The position numbers and the translations under genes are program-made. Under the pieces are notes generated by a model. It worked only from the letters and a program-made list of their open reading frames with translations, searched no databases and had not been told where the DNA came from. A stretch of DNA of 64,000 bases from Farysia itapuensis (Eukaryota > Basidiomycota > Ustilaginomycetes > Ustilaginales > Ustilaginaceae): NCBI GenBank assembly GCA_023212645.1, contig JALBYC010000002.1:496001-560000 (forward strand). Reading direction: 5' to 3'. Below, one piece after another: positions 1-9,600 of the stretch. Within the stretch, counting starts at the first letter, position 1. Each line of letters opens with the position of its first letter.

Positions 1-319
1 AATGCGAAAGGGCTTATGTGAAGGTCCAGCTGTGGCTGGTTTAAGTACGATTTAAGTGAAGTAAGGGATTGTGATACTGTGATCGATTTGAAGTATTGAA
101 AAGCTGCGCGCCTTGCTGAGGGAATACAAAATCGGAATTTTAGAGGGGCTGAAAGCTGAAGGCTGCCACGAGTGGGAATGTGTTAGCAAGGTGGCTCCTG
201 CGTTTTGCATTTCTCTTGCCCATCCAATTCGCCGTCAATCTCACCTTTCCTTTCTTTACCGTCTCCACCTTCTTCTCGTCTACGCTTCTCTTCACCAGCG
301 TATCACACTCACTATCAAG
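1..319 (+). promoter_or_regulatory. Upstream region of VMA3
   Basis: No convincing gene lies here. The only open frames are short and have no recognisable family. The last 80 bases before the VMA3 ATG, from about 238 to 297, are strongly pyrimidine-rich (CT tracts), as is common just upstream of highly expressed fungal genes. I read this stretch as core promoter and 5' leader. No clear TATA box was seen. Confidence 0.4.
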
Positions 320-1024
320 ATGGACCCATCGAAGATCAACACCGAGCTTTGCCCTGTCTATGCGCCGTTCTTTGGTGCTATGGTGAGTATCTGCTGAGGG
401 GGACAGTAGGAGCGACGACCGAAGCAGATGGACGAGTGGCTCAGTAAACCTATCGAGCTCGTTGCTATCATAAGCTCGTCTCGTACCCTCGGGGCTGTAC
501 AAGTACAGCTTTGGTAGCTCACGTCGCGACAACGATTGCTAACATTATTTGCATTATTTTGTTGCGCGATCTAGGGATGCACGGCTGCTATCGTCTTCAC
601 ATGTTTGGGGGCCTCGTACGGTACCTCGAAATCTGGTGTCGGTATCTCGGCCATGGGTGTCCTTCGCCCTGACTTGCTCATCAAGTGTGTCATTCCCGTT
701 ATCATGGCTGGTATCATCGCCATTTACGGTTTGGTGGTTAGTGTGTTGATCTCGGGTGATATCAAGACGCCAATGTCCTTGTACGCTGGCTTCATCCAGC
801 TTGGAGCTGGTTTGTCAGTCGGCTTGGCTGGTCTTGCTGCCGGATTTGCTATTGGAATCGTTGGTGACGCCGGTGTCCGGGGCACCGCGCAGCAGCCTCG
901 ATTGTTCATTGGCATGATCCTGATTCTCATTTTCGCAGAAGTACTGGGTCTGTACGGTCTCATTGTTGCACTCATCCTCAACACGCGCTCCCAAGACGAC
1001 CCACTCGGATGCATGCTCAAGTAG
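320..1024 (+). CDS. VMA3: V-type ATPase proteolipid subunit c (one intron)
   Basis: This is the proteolipid of the V0 rotor, which carries protons across the vacuolar and endosomal membrane. There are two exons, 320-382 and 575-1024; a 192-nt intron starts GTGAGT and ends CTAG. The joined protein is 170 aa and has four hydrophobic helices. The N-terminus reads [13 protein letters not shown], and helix 4 holds the proton-binding glutamate (about Glu143) in FAEVLGLYG, both typical of fungal subunit c. Subunit c' (Vma11) is the main alternative, but the N-terminus fits Vma3 better. The start is the first ATG, placed directly after a CT-rich leader. A run of GxGxG motifs in helix 3 ([14 protein letters not shown]) supports rotor-ring packing. 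Confidence 0.95.
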
Positions 1025-1306
1025 AGCGATACTAATGCAACGATCAGCAGTTCATCGAAAGCGGAACCTGCACAAATCTGTTGTCTGCTTTAGCTGAATG
1101 CGTACTAGACGATGCTCACCTTGGTCACACGAAGCAGCTCATATCGTCTCGCTCTCTACTAATTTCCCACCTTGGCTGTCGCCGGAATGTCGATTTCCAA
1201 TTCCTCTGCAATTCAATTCAGTGTCTATACGAAGTGTCCGTCCCGCTCGTCACAAAGTCTCGAAGAATTGCTCGTCATGTCTGGGTATATTGAAGAAGGG
1301 CATTCT

Positions 1307-2053
1307 CTAAGCTACTTTGGGGCGCTTGGAGCTACTTTCGATTGTGAGGTTTGACTCTGGATTTTTGGATATGGAGACTTCGTTGTCTTGATCTTCTAGG
1401 TCGCTTTGCGCATCTTCAGAGTCAGAGTCGGCTGCACGGGCTCGTTGGGCATCGTCTGGTACAAGAAAGCGGCCATGATGGCCCCTTCTTGGATTGAAAT
1501 TGGGCCGTGCCCCACGTTGCGTTGCGAGGGATGTCTTGAGCCCGTGCACGGTTGATTGAAGGCGAGATGCTAAGAGCGAGTACATATCTGGCGCCTGATA
1601 GATGGAATCGTTGATAATATAGTATGCTGACAGAGTTGTTGTATCTGTTTGCGACGTCCTCCAGCGCTTCTGAATGACAAAGCAGGTTGGAGGCTGGGCA
1701 TGCACGAGCACGAATTCGAGACCGGTGAAGCGCTTGAGTTCCTGCTCCTCGTGCTTCGCCCCCATCCCACCAGTCAAGCTCTGTGTACCGTTGGCAATGT
1801 TTTGCATCCGTATTTGCTCGTTGTTGCTCCTACGGTCGAAGAAGGGTGACGTTGCAAAATAAGCCATAACGTTGTGCTCGTTCAAGGGATGGTTGGGGTC
1901 GGATCTATTGCTTTGATCTTGCTGAACGTGTGAGGAAGCCGCACTTTGGGCCTGCAGATGGGAAAGATAGGTCAAGAACTCTGGATTCTTGAACTGCACA
2001 TGGAGCAGGCTGGGTGTTGACGCAGCAGTTGAGCCTGCTGCGACAGCTGTCAT
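1307..2053 (-). CDS. MED6: Mediator complex subunit 6
   Basis: MED6 is a head-module subunit of Mediator, which links activators to RNA polymerase II in the nucleus. The predicted protein is 248 aa from the first ATG at 2053; the frame is open a little further upstream but has no earlier ATG. Family marks in order are the N-terminal HVQFKNPEFL segment, a central VMAYFATSPFFD block, then FTGLEFVLVHAQPPTCFVIQK and a YYIINDSIYQAPD block, which together match the MED6 core. The last 60 or so residues are acidic, low in complexity and end in a basic tail. It is head-to-head with the membrane-protein gene starting at 2210. A probable MED16 lies elsewhere in the window, so two Mediator subunits are present. 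Confidence 0.93.
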   Translation of the reverse strand: MTAVAAGSTAASTPSLLHVQFKNPEFLTYLSHLQAQSAASSHVQQDQSNRSDPNHPLNEHNVMAYFATSPFFDRRSNNEQIRMQNIANGTQSLTGGMGAKHEEQELKRFTGLEFVLVHAQPPTCFVIQKRWRTSQTDTTTLSAYYIINDSIYQAPDMYSLLASRLQSTVHGLKTSLATQRGARPNFNPRRGHHGRFLVPDDAQRARAADSDSEDAQSDLEDQDNEVSISKNPESNLTIESSSKRPKVA

Positions 2054-2209
2054 GCTTGCAGCGTGCGATGTCAAGCCGAGATGTGGTCCGTGGAGGGTTT
2101 TGGGCAGTCAGAAGAATTGGCTCGGATTTTTATAGTAGGCGCAAACTCAACTTGTTGCAAAACAACAACACTCCTTGACGCACCACACAGACAATCCGCA
2201 TCTTGCACA
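2054..2209. promoter_or_regulatory. Shared divergent promoter, MED6 / membrane protein
   Basis: Only 156 bases separate the two divergent ATGs, so promoter elements must be shared or very compact. The right half carries an A- and CA-rich stretch from about 2147 to 2190. No known factor site was identified. Confidence 0.45.
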
Positions 2210-3013
2210 ATGTCGTCAAGATTGCAATCCCGAGCAAAAGGCGCCAACGATGATGTTCTTCACAAGTACGATGATCTCGATCAACCCATGCCAACAGAAG
2301 AGCAGGAGAAGCTCATTCGCGAGCTAAAGCAGAGCAACAACTCGAGCAATTATGTCTTCCGCGCTCTGTTGCTCTTCATGAACGTGCTCGTCTTTGTCCT
2401 CTACCTGACTCCCATTCCGTCGTACATCGACGGATCTCACCCTGAAAATCACTTGGTCCTGTTCCATCATGGCATGCACGTCATTGGTACCGAGGAACAC
2501 CTGACATATCTGCCGGCTTTCCCGATCTACATGATCTTCTTCGGCTTGCAGGGCTACTGTCTCTACCTGGGAGCCTTTGAGCTGTTGTCTTTGATGGGTC
2601 ACTCCAATCTCATTGCTAGAATCACAGGTCGATCACCTGCAGCCTACCAATCGCATCCCTTTGGCACGGCACCTGGCTGGCTCGTTCCTGTCCTATCCGA
2701 CATGCGATGGAGTACGGGCAACAAGATCAATCTGAACGAACGGGCCGATCAGATCTCTCCGACCAACTCCGACTCGAAAGCAGTCTACGACAGCCTGAGC
2801 TCGCCACGTCTTCTGTATCTGTGGGCGATCTTCTTGGGGTCCATTCCAATGCCTTTGCTGATCTTTGGCGCTGGCAACTTCAGCAATGCTGGCTGGTTCG
2901 CCTTCACACCAGCCGTGCTCGGCGTCCTTCTCGTCTCTGAAACGTGGATGATGCGATCTGAAAAAGAACTCTTGGGTCTCAATGGACTTAAGTACGACCA
3001 CAAATCTGTATAA
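2210..3013 (+). CDS. Four-span membrane protein of unknown function
   Basis: I do not recognise this family. The 267-aa protein starts at the ATG at 2210; the open frame extends upstream to 2063, but that part would overlap the divergent MED6 promoter. After a charged N-terminus of about 48 residues there is a hydrophobic segment at about 49-70, another at about 103-130 and a hydrophobic pair at about 200-250, suggesting four membrane passes. The loop between spans two and three is hydrophilic and includes an SxTNSDSK stretch. The C-terminus is short and charged. It is single-exon. The neighbouring MED6 gives no functional clue. An endomembrane location is a guess from the lack of a cleavable signal peptide. 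Confidence 0.75.
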   Translation: MSSRLQSRAKGANDDVLHKYDDLDQPMPTEEQEKLIRELKQSNNSSNYVFRALLLFMNVLVFVLYLTPIPSYIDGSHPENHLVLFHHGMHVIGTEEHLTYLPAFPIYMIFFGLQGYCLYLGAFELLSLMGHSNLIARITGRSPAAYQSHPFGTAPGWLVPVLSDMRWSTGNKINLNERADQISPTNSDSKAVYDSLSSPRLLYLWAIFLGSIPMPLLIFGAGNFSNAGWFAFTPAVLGVLLVSETWMMRSEKELLGLNGLKYDHKSV

Positions 3014-3070
3014 TCCTCTTCCTCTGGATCACTGTCAATCAAATGCCAATGTACAGCTAATGCGCGGCTT

Positions 3071-4252
3071 CTAGGTGAGATGTGTGTCATCAGTGATTAA
3101 GTCCGTTTCGGCGAGCCGGAGGGCCATCTCGTCTGAGATTTCATACCACCAGTTTAGGCACAGACAAACGCCCAGCTGGCGTTCGACGCCATTTGTGAGC
3201 ACTACTTGAGAATCTTGCTGTTGAGATACGTGGTGGTACCATCCGCTCGGAAGATACAACGTTTGGCCCTCGTGTACTCTGATCTTGAGCGGCAGTAAGG
3301 CATAGCCATATTTCGTACGCTCACTTGAAGGACTGATTATTGGCTGAGGGTGTGTTCCATTTAGATCCCGGTAGGTATACGGCCTGTTCCGTTGGGAGTC
3401 TTTCGCCTCGGTGGGATCGATGGGAATCCATCGTGTTGGCGCAGAGGTGGCATCTCGGCTCAGTCGAAGGCTGCCGTTACCCGCCCTGATGTATTTGTAT
3501 ATCGGAAATTCGTCATCGTCGCACAGAAAGCAGTCTTCATCAGGGGGAAAGACTGTAAAATCTTTCCAGCCTCGAATGACGGTGAAGAGGTTCTCATAAT
3601 GATCGCGATGCATTGAGGTCCGAGAGGCCGAAGTGCCCAACCAGATATTTGTGGCTTCTGGGTCGCATTCCATAGCTTCTGTCGCCCAGGAGAGATCACT
3701 CTTGGCAGTTCCGCCTTCCGATTCGCGGCTAGTGTGCAAGAGGTCTACAAGTAGCGGCGAGAGGTCACCGTACTCTGTAGAGCTGAGGTTGGAGTTCTGC
3801 GACTGCAGATACGCTACCTCGCAGCCTTCATCTCTTTCGTCCTGCCGCGCAAAGTGCTCAAAAAGCTCGTCGAAGCTCATCCTTTGTTCGTGCGGCAAAG
3901 CGAAGGCCTTTGAAGCATTGTCGAGATCTACGAGATCATCAGCGGCTCCGTCTGGTGTCAGAGCGACAGTAACGGTGCGATCTGGACCCATGCGCTCGAT
4001 AAGATACCGAGAGTCCTTCCACTCTGACAGCCTTTCGCGGTCTCTCATACACTGTTCGATTATCACTGGGACATGCTGATCGACCACTTTGCAGAATTCA
4101 GCCGGTGTCGGAGGCTCACTCAACTTTGGAGGCCAGCTGCCTGAGAATTCGTCGACAGGTAGACCTTGACTCTTGCGATTGCCTATGGCCCTGTCCCTCA
4201 GTAGCAGCATAAAGGGATCATACGCATCATCCTCTGCGGCTTCCGCTGGCAT
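3071..4252 (-). CDS. JmjC/cupin-8 domain protein, JMJD7-like
   Basis: This is a predicted Fe(II)- and 2-oxoglutarate-dependent oxygenase of the JmjC/cupin-8 class. The 393-aa protein resembles JMJD7 (a lysyl hydroxylase of small GTPases in animals) more than histone demethylases. The N-terminal part has the SGSWPPKL / CKVVDQHVPVII segment. The metal-binding triad can be read as His-x-Asp in SMHRDHYENLF plus the distal His in LYLPSGWYHHVSQ. The C-terminus has the family's NWWYEI segment. Between the two metal motifs lies a longer loop, rich in Arg, Ser and Pro, than a minimal JmjC core needs. Start is the ATG at 4252; no intron is needed. Substrate is not predictable from sequence. Confidence 0.85.
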   Translation of the reverse strand: MPAEAAEDDAYDPFMLLLRDRAIGNRKSQGLPVDEFSGSWPPKLSEPPTPAEFCKVVDQHVPVIIEQCMRDRERLSEWKDSRYLIERMGPDRTVTVALTPDGAADDLVDLDNASKAFALPHEQRMSFDELFEHFARQDERDEGCEVAYLQSQNSNLSSTEYGDLSPLLVDLLHTSRESEGGTAKSDLSWATEAMECDPEATNIWLGTSASRTSMHRDHYENLFTVIRGWKDFTVFPPDEDCFLCDDDEFPIYKYIRAGNGSLRLSRDATSAPTRWIPIDPTEAKDSQRNRPYTYRDLNGTHPQPIISPSSERTKYGYALLPLKIRVHEGQTLYLPSGWYHHVSQQQDSQVVLTNGVERQLGVCLCLNWWYEISDEMALRLAETDLITDDTHLT

Positions 4253-4591
4253 GCTTGAGCCTGCTTCTCAAGCTGTGCCTATGTCGAGTGCTTGGATACG
4301 TGCACGAAACGCATGGCATGCAGCCAGGGCCCCATGTACCCATGGCCTATACCATGGCGGGTAAAAAACAGGGGTCTAACACTTTTCCCTGAAAAAAATC
4401 GAAAAATCGCAAAATCACAGCTACTCACGGATCGCGAGACCCTGCTTTTGGCGTGCAGCTGTGGCTGAGTTGAGATCGTTGAGAGGCATGTGCGCTAAAT
4501 GCGCGTGCCCACCCCTTCGACGCGGACTAGCAACAATCGCCCTCATTGTTCCATCTTCCCTGACGAACGTCATCGATTCCAAATCCTCACC
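4253..4591. promoter_or_regulatory. Divergent intergenic region, JmjC / zinc-knuckle gene
   Basis: These 339 bases separate two divergent starts. They contain an A-rich patch around 4390-4418 (repeats of aaaat and gaaaa). The frame of the right-hand gene stays open from 4499, but the strong context CACCATGG at 4592 favours the later start. No RNA gene is seen. Confidence 0.35.
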
Positions 4592-6325
4592 ATGGCGCTG
4601 CCTGTGAGACTTCTAATTCCGGCACAAGATGACCTGGCATATCGCCACCTCTACAGTCGAAGTACAGAGCCGCTAATCACCGGCGCTGAAGTGCGCGAAC
4701 TCGTTGATGGCTACAAGATTCCACCTTGCACAATGCGCTGGAAGTTTGAAACCAGGTTCAAAAGAAAGACATCTGGAAACAAGGATGTGATCCTGAAGAA
4801 CCTTCTCGAGGCGTGCCAGAGTCACAACCTGGAGCCGGTCAACATTTCCAATCCTCATGGCGCAGGTCCTGGTCAATACGTAGATGTTCTGTTTGCTAAT
4901 GGCGAGGACTTGATGAAGGCTTGGAACGCACAGTTCTCCTTCGACTTCTACGGCACACGACCCAGCATTGCTGGGCGTGGGTCCAAGCTTGGTTCCGACA
5001 TGGTGGCATTCTCGGTGCAGACTCTGCCCTCACGCATAGATCTGGCTGCATTCGTGCGCCTGCTACAGCAGGACGACAGACTTCGACAAGCAGGGGAATT
5101 CGTAGATGTGTGGGCAGTCGAGACAGCCTCGACCCGAAAGTTCAAGGGCGTGGTGCTGGTGCTTTTTCAAGTCAACGCTGTAGGAGGAGTGCCGTCCGTC
5201 ACTGCCAAAACAAAGATCCCCGGGTACTTTGTCATCCAAGATATAGCATACATGGTCAAGTATGCCGGTCGTCCTGGCTGGTGCAAGGTCTGTAGCCGAG
5301 ATGGCAAAGCTTCCTTTCACAGCATTCACGCCTGCCCAAACAGCAAATGCGTCACGTGTGGCATGGCCGGTCATAGCTCGGTGGACTGCGAACTAAAGCG
5401 CAAGAGCAAGCAAGTCGAAGCAGCTCAGGTTACGACCGCAGATGAGGACGCAACGATCAAGCCCGTCATACCAGTGATACAACAAGCACACGTAGAACAA
5501 GCAGATGTCAAATCCGCTCCACCTAGGCAGGTCAGCACAGAAAAGCCGTCCAGCGAGCTGGTATCTGAGGATGTCACGCAACATGCACCAGACAAATCTG
5601 CACCTCACATACAATCAGCCGCTGGCTTGGCCGATAGCCCTAATCAGGCTCAAGCTGCCAAAAGACTTGCTCGCGTCGAGGCGCTGAAGCAAAAGCGAAA
5701 GGCCAAAAGACTATTGTTAAAGGAGAAAGCTGCTTTGAAGGAAGAGCGAAAGCAAAGCATTCAAGAGATGAAAGACGAAGCTGCATTGAAGAGAGCGACG
5801 GTGACTGCTCCAGAAGAGAAGACTTTAAACGTGCAAACCTCGAACGCAACGGTATCTGAGAAGCAAACGCCACAGATACAGGCGTCTCAAACATCAGTGC
5901 CCAAGCAGAATGTCAAAGAAAAGATGTCAGAGCCATCCGTCAAGGCGCCACAGTCCAAGCAAGCCACGAAGGCGCCAGCACCAAAGCGAGTCGCCAAGGA
6001 AGAGCTAACGAAGCCCTCTGCCAGTGAGCAGCTGGTCAATTCCTCTACCAAAGAGCAGACTCCGAAACTCGCCAACAGCAAAGGGCCAGAGAACAAGCAG
6101 TCCGTCGGAAATCAAGACTCTAAGGCGCAAGGCTCGAAACCACACGCGCCAGCTCGACGCCAAGTGCCGGAAAATCTACCCAAGAAGCAGCTTCAGTATA
6201 TCAAGGCTATGGAGCGACGTCTCCTTCGACTCTGTCTCGAAGACGCAGATGCAGACGTTTCCAAGCTTGCCCAAAGTATGGGCGTCATTGCGCTCTCTTC
6301 GGACGATGACGACAGCGACTTTTAG
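4592..6325 (+). CDS. Gag-like zinc-knuckle protein, probably retroelement-derived
   Basis: The 577-aa protein has three parts. Residues 1-225 form an unrecognised but well-folded-looking domain. Residues about 229-266 hold a cysteine/histidine cluster that begins WCKVC and ends with a perfect CCHC knuckle (C-x2-C-x4-H-x4-C, first Cys at about 253). Residues 270-577 are Lys/Gln/Ala-rich, disordered or coiled-coil, with many KQKRKAK-type basic runs. A globular region followed by Cys/His clusters is the layout of ORF1/Gag proteins of LINE-type elements. No endonuclease, reverse transcriptase or integrase frame follows, and no LTR is seen, so it is either a solitary remnant or a domesticated gene. 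The intact 577-codon frame argues against recent decay. A cellular RNA-binding knuckle protein is the alternative. Start chosen for its CACCATGG context. Confidence 0.6.
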   Translation: MALPVRLLIPAQDDLAYRHLYSRSTEPLITGAEVRELVDGYKIPPCTMRWKFETRFKRKTSGNKDVILKNLLEACQSHNLEPVNISNPHGAGPGQYVDVLFANGEDLMKAWNAQFSFDFYGTRPSIAGRGSKLGSDMVAFSVQTLPSRIDLAAFVRLLQQDDRLRQAGEFVDVWAVETASTRKFKGVVLVLFQVNAVGGVPSVTAKTKIPGYFVIQDIAYMVKYAGRPGWCKVCSRDGKASFHSIHACPNSKCVTCGMAGHSSVDCELKRKSKQVEAAQVTTADEDATIKPVIPVIQQAHVEQADVKSAPPRQVSTEKPSSELVSEDVTQHAPDKSAPHIQSAAGLADSPNQAQAAKRLARVEALKQKRKAKRLLLKEKAALKEERKQSIQEMKDEAALKRATVTAPEEKTLNVQTSNATVSEKQTPQIQASQTSVPKQNVKEKMSEPSVKAPQSKQATKAPAPKRVAKEELTKPSASEQLVNSSTKEQTPKLANSKGPENKQSVGNQDSKAQGSKPHAPARRQVPENLPKKQLQYIKAMERRLLRLCLEDADADVSKLAQSMGVIALSSDDDDSDF

Positions 6326-6446
6326 TACACATTCACGATCGTTTTTGATACCATGCTCGAGTTGTTGGCAATTTCAGTCTTTTACCCATCATGTCTTGGA
6401 GGGTGAGACTTGATAGTGTCGCATGGCTTCCAACGCAACAATGTGG

Positions 6447-6547
6447 GGTTGTATGGAGTAGCTGGTTAACTTAGGAGATTCTGATATGAGCGCAGTAGCG
6501 CCGCTTCCGAATTTCTCTTGCCCTGGGTTCGAATCCCAGTACGACCT
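6447..6547 (+). tRNA. tRNA-Gln (anticodon CTG) with a 28-nt intron
   Basis: All four arms can be paired. Acceptor 6447-6453 (GGTTGTA) pairs with 6540-6546 (TACGACC, one G-U). D stem 6456-6459 pairs with 6469-6472 around a loop containing GG. Anticodon stem 6474-6478 pairs with 6514-6518, and T stem 6523-6527 pairs with 6535-6539 around TTCGAAT. The anticodon CTG is at 6481-6483, reading CAG (glutamine). The intron, 6485-6512, sits one base 3' of the anticodon, the canonical position. Inside it a CAG (6492-6494) can pair with the anticodon, and GCGC-AGTA-GCGC can form a small hairpin. The mature molecule is 73 nt before CCA addition. The GGTT...GACC acceptor is usual for eukaryotic tRNA-Gln. 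Confidence 0.93.
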
Positions 6548-6553
6548 TTTTTT
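6548..6553 (+). terminator. RNA polymerase III terminator
   Basis: A run of T residues follows the discriminator base of the tRNA directly. This is the standard Pol III stop signal. Confidence 0.85.
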
Positions 6554-6699
6554 CATCATATTTTTTGGCCCCTTTTCTTTCATTTGTAAGTACTCAAATC
6601 ACCTCCTCAGTGTTTCAGCTCACAACCTCTTTGTTTCATCAAGAAATTGACGTGCTATAGGATAATAAAATTTGCTGTACCGTGAAAGCTGCGGCGAGA

Positions 6700-9600
6700 C
6701 TACCAGTCTTGCACCCATCCGTGACGTGGGGCGATGCGATGAATTTTGACGATACCGCTCTTGAGGTCGTCGAGTCGCAGACTGATTTCGTCAGGCAAGC
6801 CCTTTTTGTTGTTGGGAGACTGGACGATGCATCTGATCTTGTTCTTCTTGGTCTCGCATTCCACCACGATTCCCGAAGTTGGCTCCGCTTGTGTACCCAA
6901 AGTCATGTGATAAGGTGCAAGTCCCTTTTTGCCACGGAAGTCAGCTTGTGAGCAGCTGACGATGTCACCAGCACGAATCTCGTCTAGCTGTGGCTGCATC
7001 ATGGTAGGTCCGACTTGCGTGAGGATTGTGACACCGAGCGATGAGCCCACCGGTGGTAGAGCGTCAGGCATACTGCCGGTCATAGCCTGAACGAAAGCAC
7101 GAGGGGTGCCATCGGCAATTGGCGCGTTCATCTGCTTGGCAGCATCTCCGGCAATCTTGGCCACAACCGATCCGATGTGTGTAGACCATTGTCTAAGCAT
7201 CTCAACCGAGGGCTTGGCTGGGGGAAAGTTATGGCTCTGTGTCAGAGTCGTATGGGCCTCGTCAGCGTCATCGTCTACGAACGACAGCGATATGACGGTC
7301 GTCGAATAATCTTCAAATAAAATGTGGATGTCTGCATGATGGACATTCGGGTCAACGCCAGGTTTTGGCGACGCGTCGACGTACAGAATGGCGTCAGGGC
7401 GTCCTGAAAGGGTGGGTGGTAGTCGCAGCGGGTTGAGACCGTGCCTCCACCATCGACCGCTGGGCATCAGGTCGAGATCGCGCGATGACTGGCGATTCTG
7501 AGTACCTGGCATGGACATGGTGCTAGCGGAGCTGGGTATTCCAGCTCGGATAGTCTCTTGTCTCGGCGCCGACTCTGAAGCTGGCGTTTCGGTGCGGGCA
7601 GGGATCGAAGGCAACTCGGCACTCGCCGCGGAATCCTGTCTCCGATGTGCATTGGGCAACGGAGGAGCGCGCGACGACGGACGCGGTGGAGGACTAGTAG
7701 GCGGAAGAGTTGGGCTTGCAATTCCTGCGCTGTTGACAACGTCGTCATCTTCCGTGAGGGACATATCTCTAGATCGCGGCGCCGCCTGAGGTACAGGTGG
7801 TCTGGATGCGCTCCTCCCGAGACTAGCGGATTCGTTTGGGGGTACTGACCGAACAGCTTCGTCCAGACTGCCCATTGGAACTGTGCTGGAAGGCCTTCCG
7901 GGGGGTAGCACAGGGGGAAGTGGCCTGCCCGGAGGTGGTGGACTCGTTGGCTTTGGAGGCGGGCTTGCTGGAAGAGGGGGAGCTCCGAATGACCCCCCGA
8001 CCCGTTCAACATCCTCTTCTGGCTCCTCAGACTCGAAATCAGCCTCATTCTGGTCGTGGACTAATCCGCTCTCGGCCACGTCTGCGCTGGCTTCGTCTAA
8101 TGGCTCTTCGTCTTGTACTGTTCTAGACTGAGATCGCACAGGCATTGGGGCACCCATGATCGGTGGAGGCGCCATACCTGGGAATGCCCCAATTCTCTGG
8201 CCTCCAAGGGCTGCCATGCGACGAGCAAGATTAGCACGTCGCTGCGATTCTTGTTCTTCCTCGGTCAGCTCTTCTGGTTCAGCTGCGAGTGTTGCTCCTT
8301 GCTCTGCGTGTACTGTGTTGTCCTGCGCAGCATCTGCTGCGGCCAGAATTTGCTCGTCTTCAGGGTCGTCGGTCGGTTCGGCCATTCTCGCTTTGGGAGC
8401 GGCTAGTACTGGGCCAGGTTCCATTGTTGTCTCCGCGTCAGCTTCGTCTTCTGTGATGCTCGCAGAACCGTCGTTCTCTGGCGCGGGAGGCAGGGCGCGC
8501 GTTACAGGCGGGATACTGCCCGGTCTCTGATACGAGGCCAAGGGCGTTGGTGGCTTCTGAATCATGTCGTCAGTTTTGCTTTGAGGGGCCATGGGCGGAG
8601 GGGGCAGAGACGTCCGTGGAACAGGTGGTCGGGTACTGGTCGGACGGCTAGGTGGTTTTTGCGCTTGGACGTCTTGACCGTTTGAAGCTGGTAGGCCTTG
8701 TCGGTTGGTGGCTATTTCAGTACGCGTCTCTGCTGCCTCGGACGAGCCCTCGAAGAAGCCCTCGCCACGCAAGTATTCTTCGAGCTGGCGCTGATGTTCA
8801 GCGATTTCCGCATCTGACTCTTCGCTAGGCAATTTCTCGTCTACGACGTCATCTTGCGACTTTGCTGACTCCACGTCATCTATGTCAGTGTCAGTAGCTG
8901 CAATGGTCGCATCTTGCACTTTACTATCCACAAGAGTGCTGCCGGTCTTTGACTGAGATGTATCCATTGACTCCGCTGCAGCAGTGGCCGCAGCAACACC
9001 ATCTGCAACGGGATCATCAATCGCCGCTGCTGGCTCCTCTGAGGATTGCGGTTCGCTCGGTTCAGCTGCATTAGAGGTCTCTTCGGTCATTTCAGGTCCC
9101 ACTTCGCTGATAGATGAATTTATGGCTTGCGCACTGGGAACGTTTGCTTCAACGTTTGCTTCAAGGTGTTCGTTTGTTGCCTCTGTGCCCATGCCTTTGG
9201 TATCTGTAGCAGCTTGATCCTCCTCTGTAGGAGCTGCTGCTGCTGGGGATGGGCCTGCAGATCGCTTTTTGCGTGGAGCCGCGGTTCTTCGAGGCACTGA
9301 CAGGATCTTTGGCTCGTCTACAGTTGCAGTCGTACCGGTACTTGCGGAAGGCTCCACAGGAGGAAGCGCTGCGATCTCTGTATCCTGACTGCTTTGTCGA
9401 GGAGGCGGAGATGTAGGGCTTGTAATTCCAGGCTCAGTCGTTGTTCCCTCTCTACTGCTTGCAGGTGGCGTCGCTCGTGCGCCAAACCCAGCTGGTCCAC
9501 CGCCCATTCTGCGGGCACCGAGAGCAGCCATCCTTTTGGCGATGGCAGCGCGGCGCTCGGCTTCCTTCTCCTCTTCTGTCGGCTCCTCGCCTTCTTCGAT

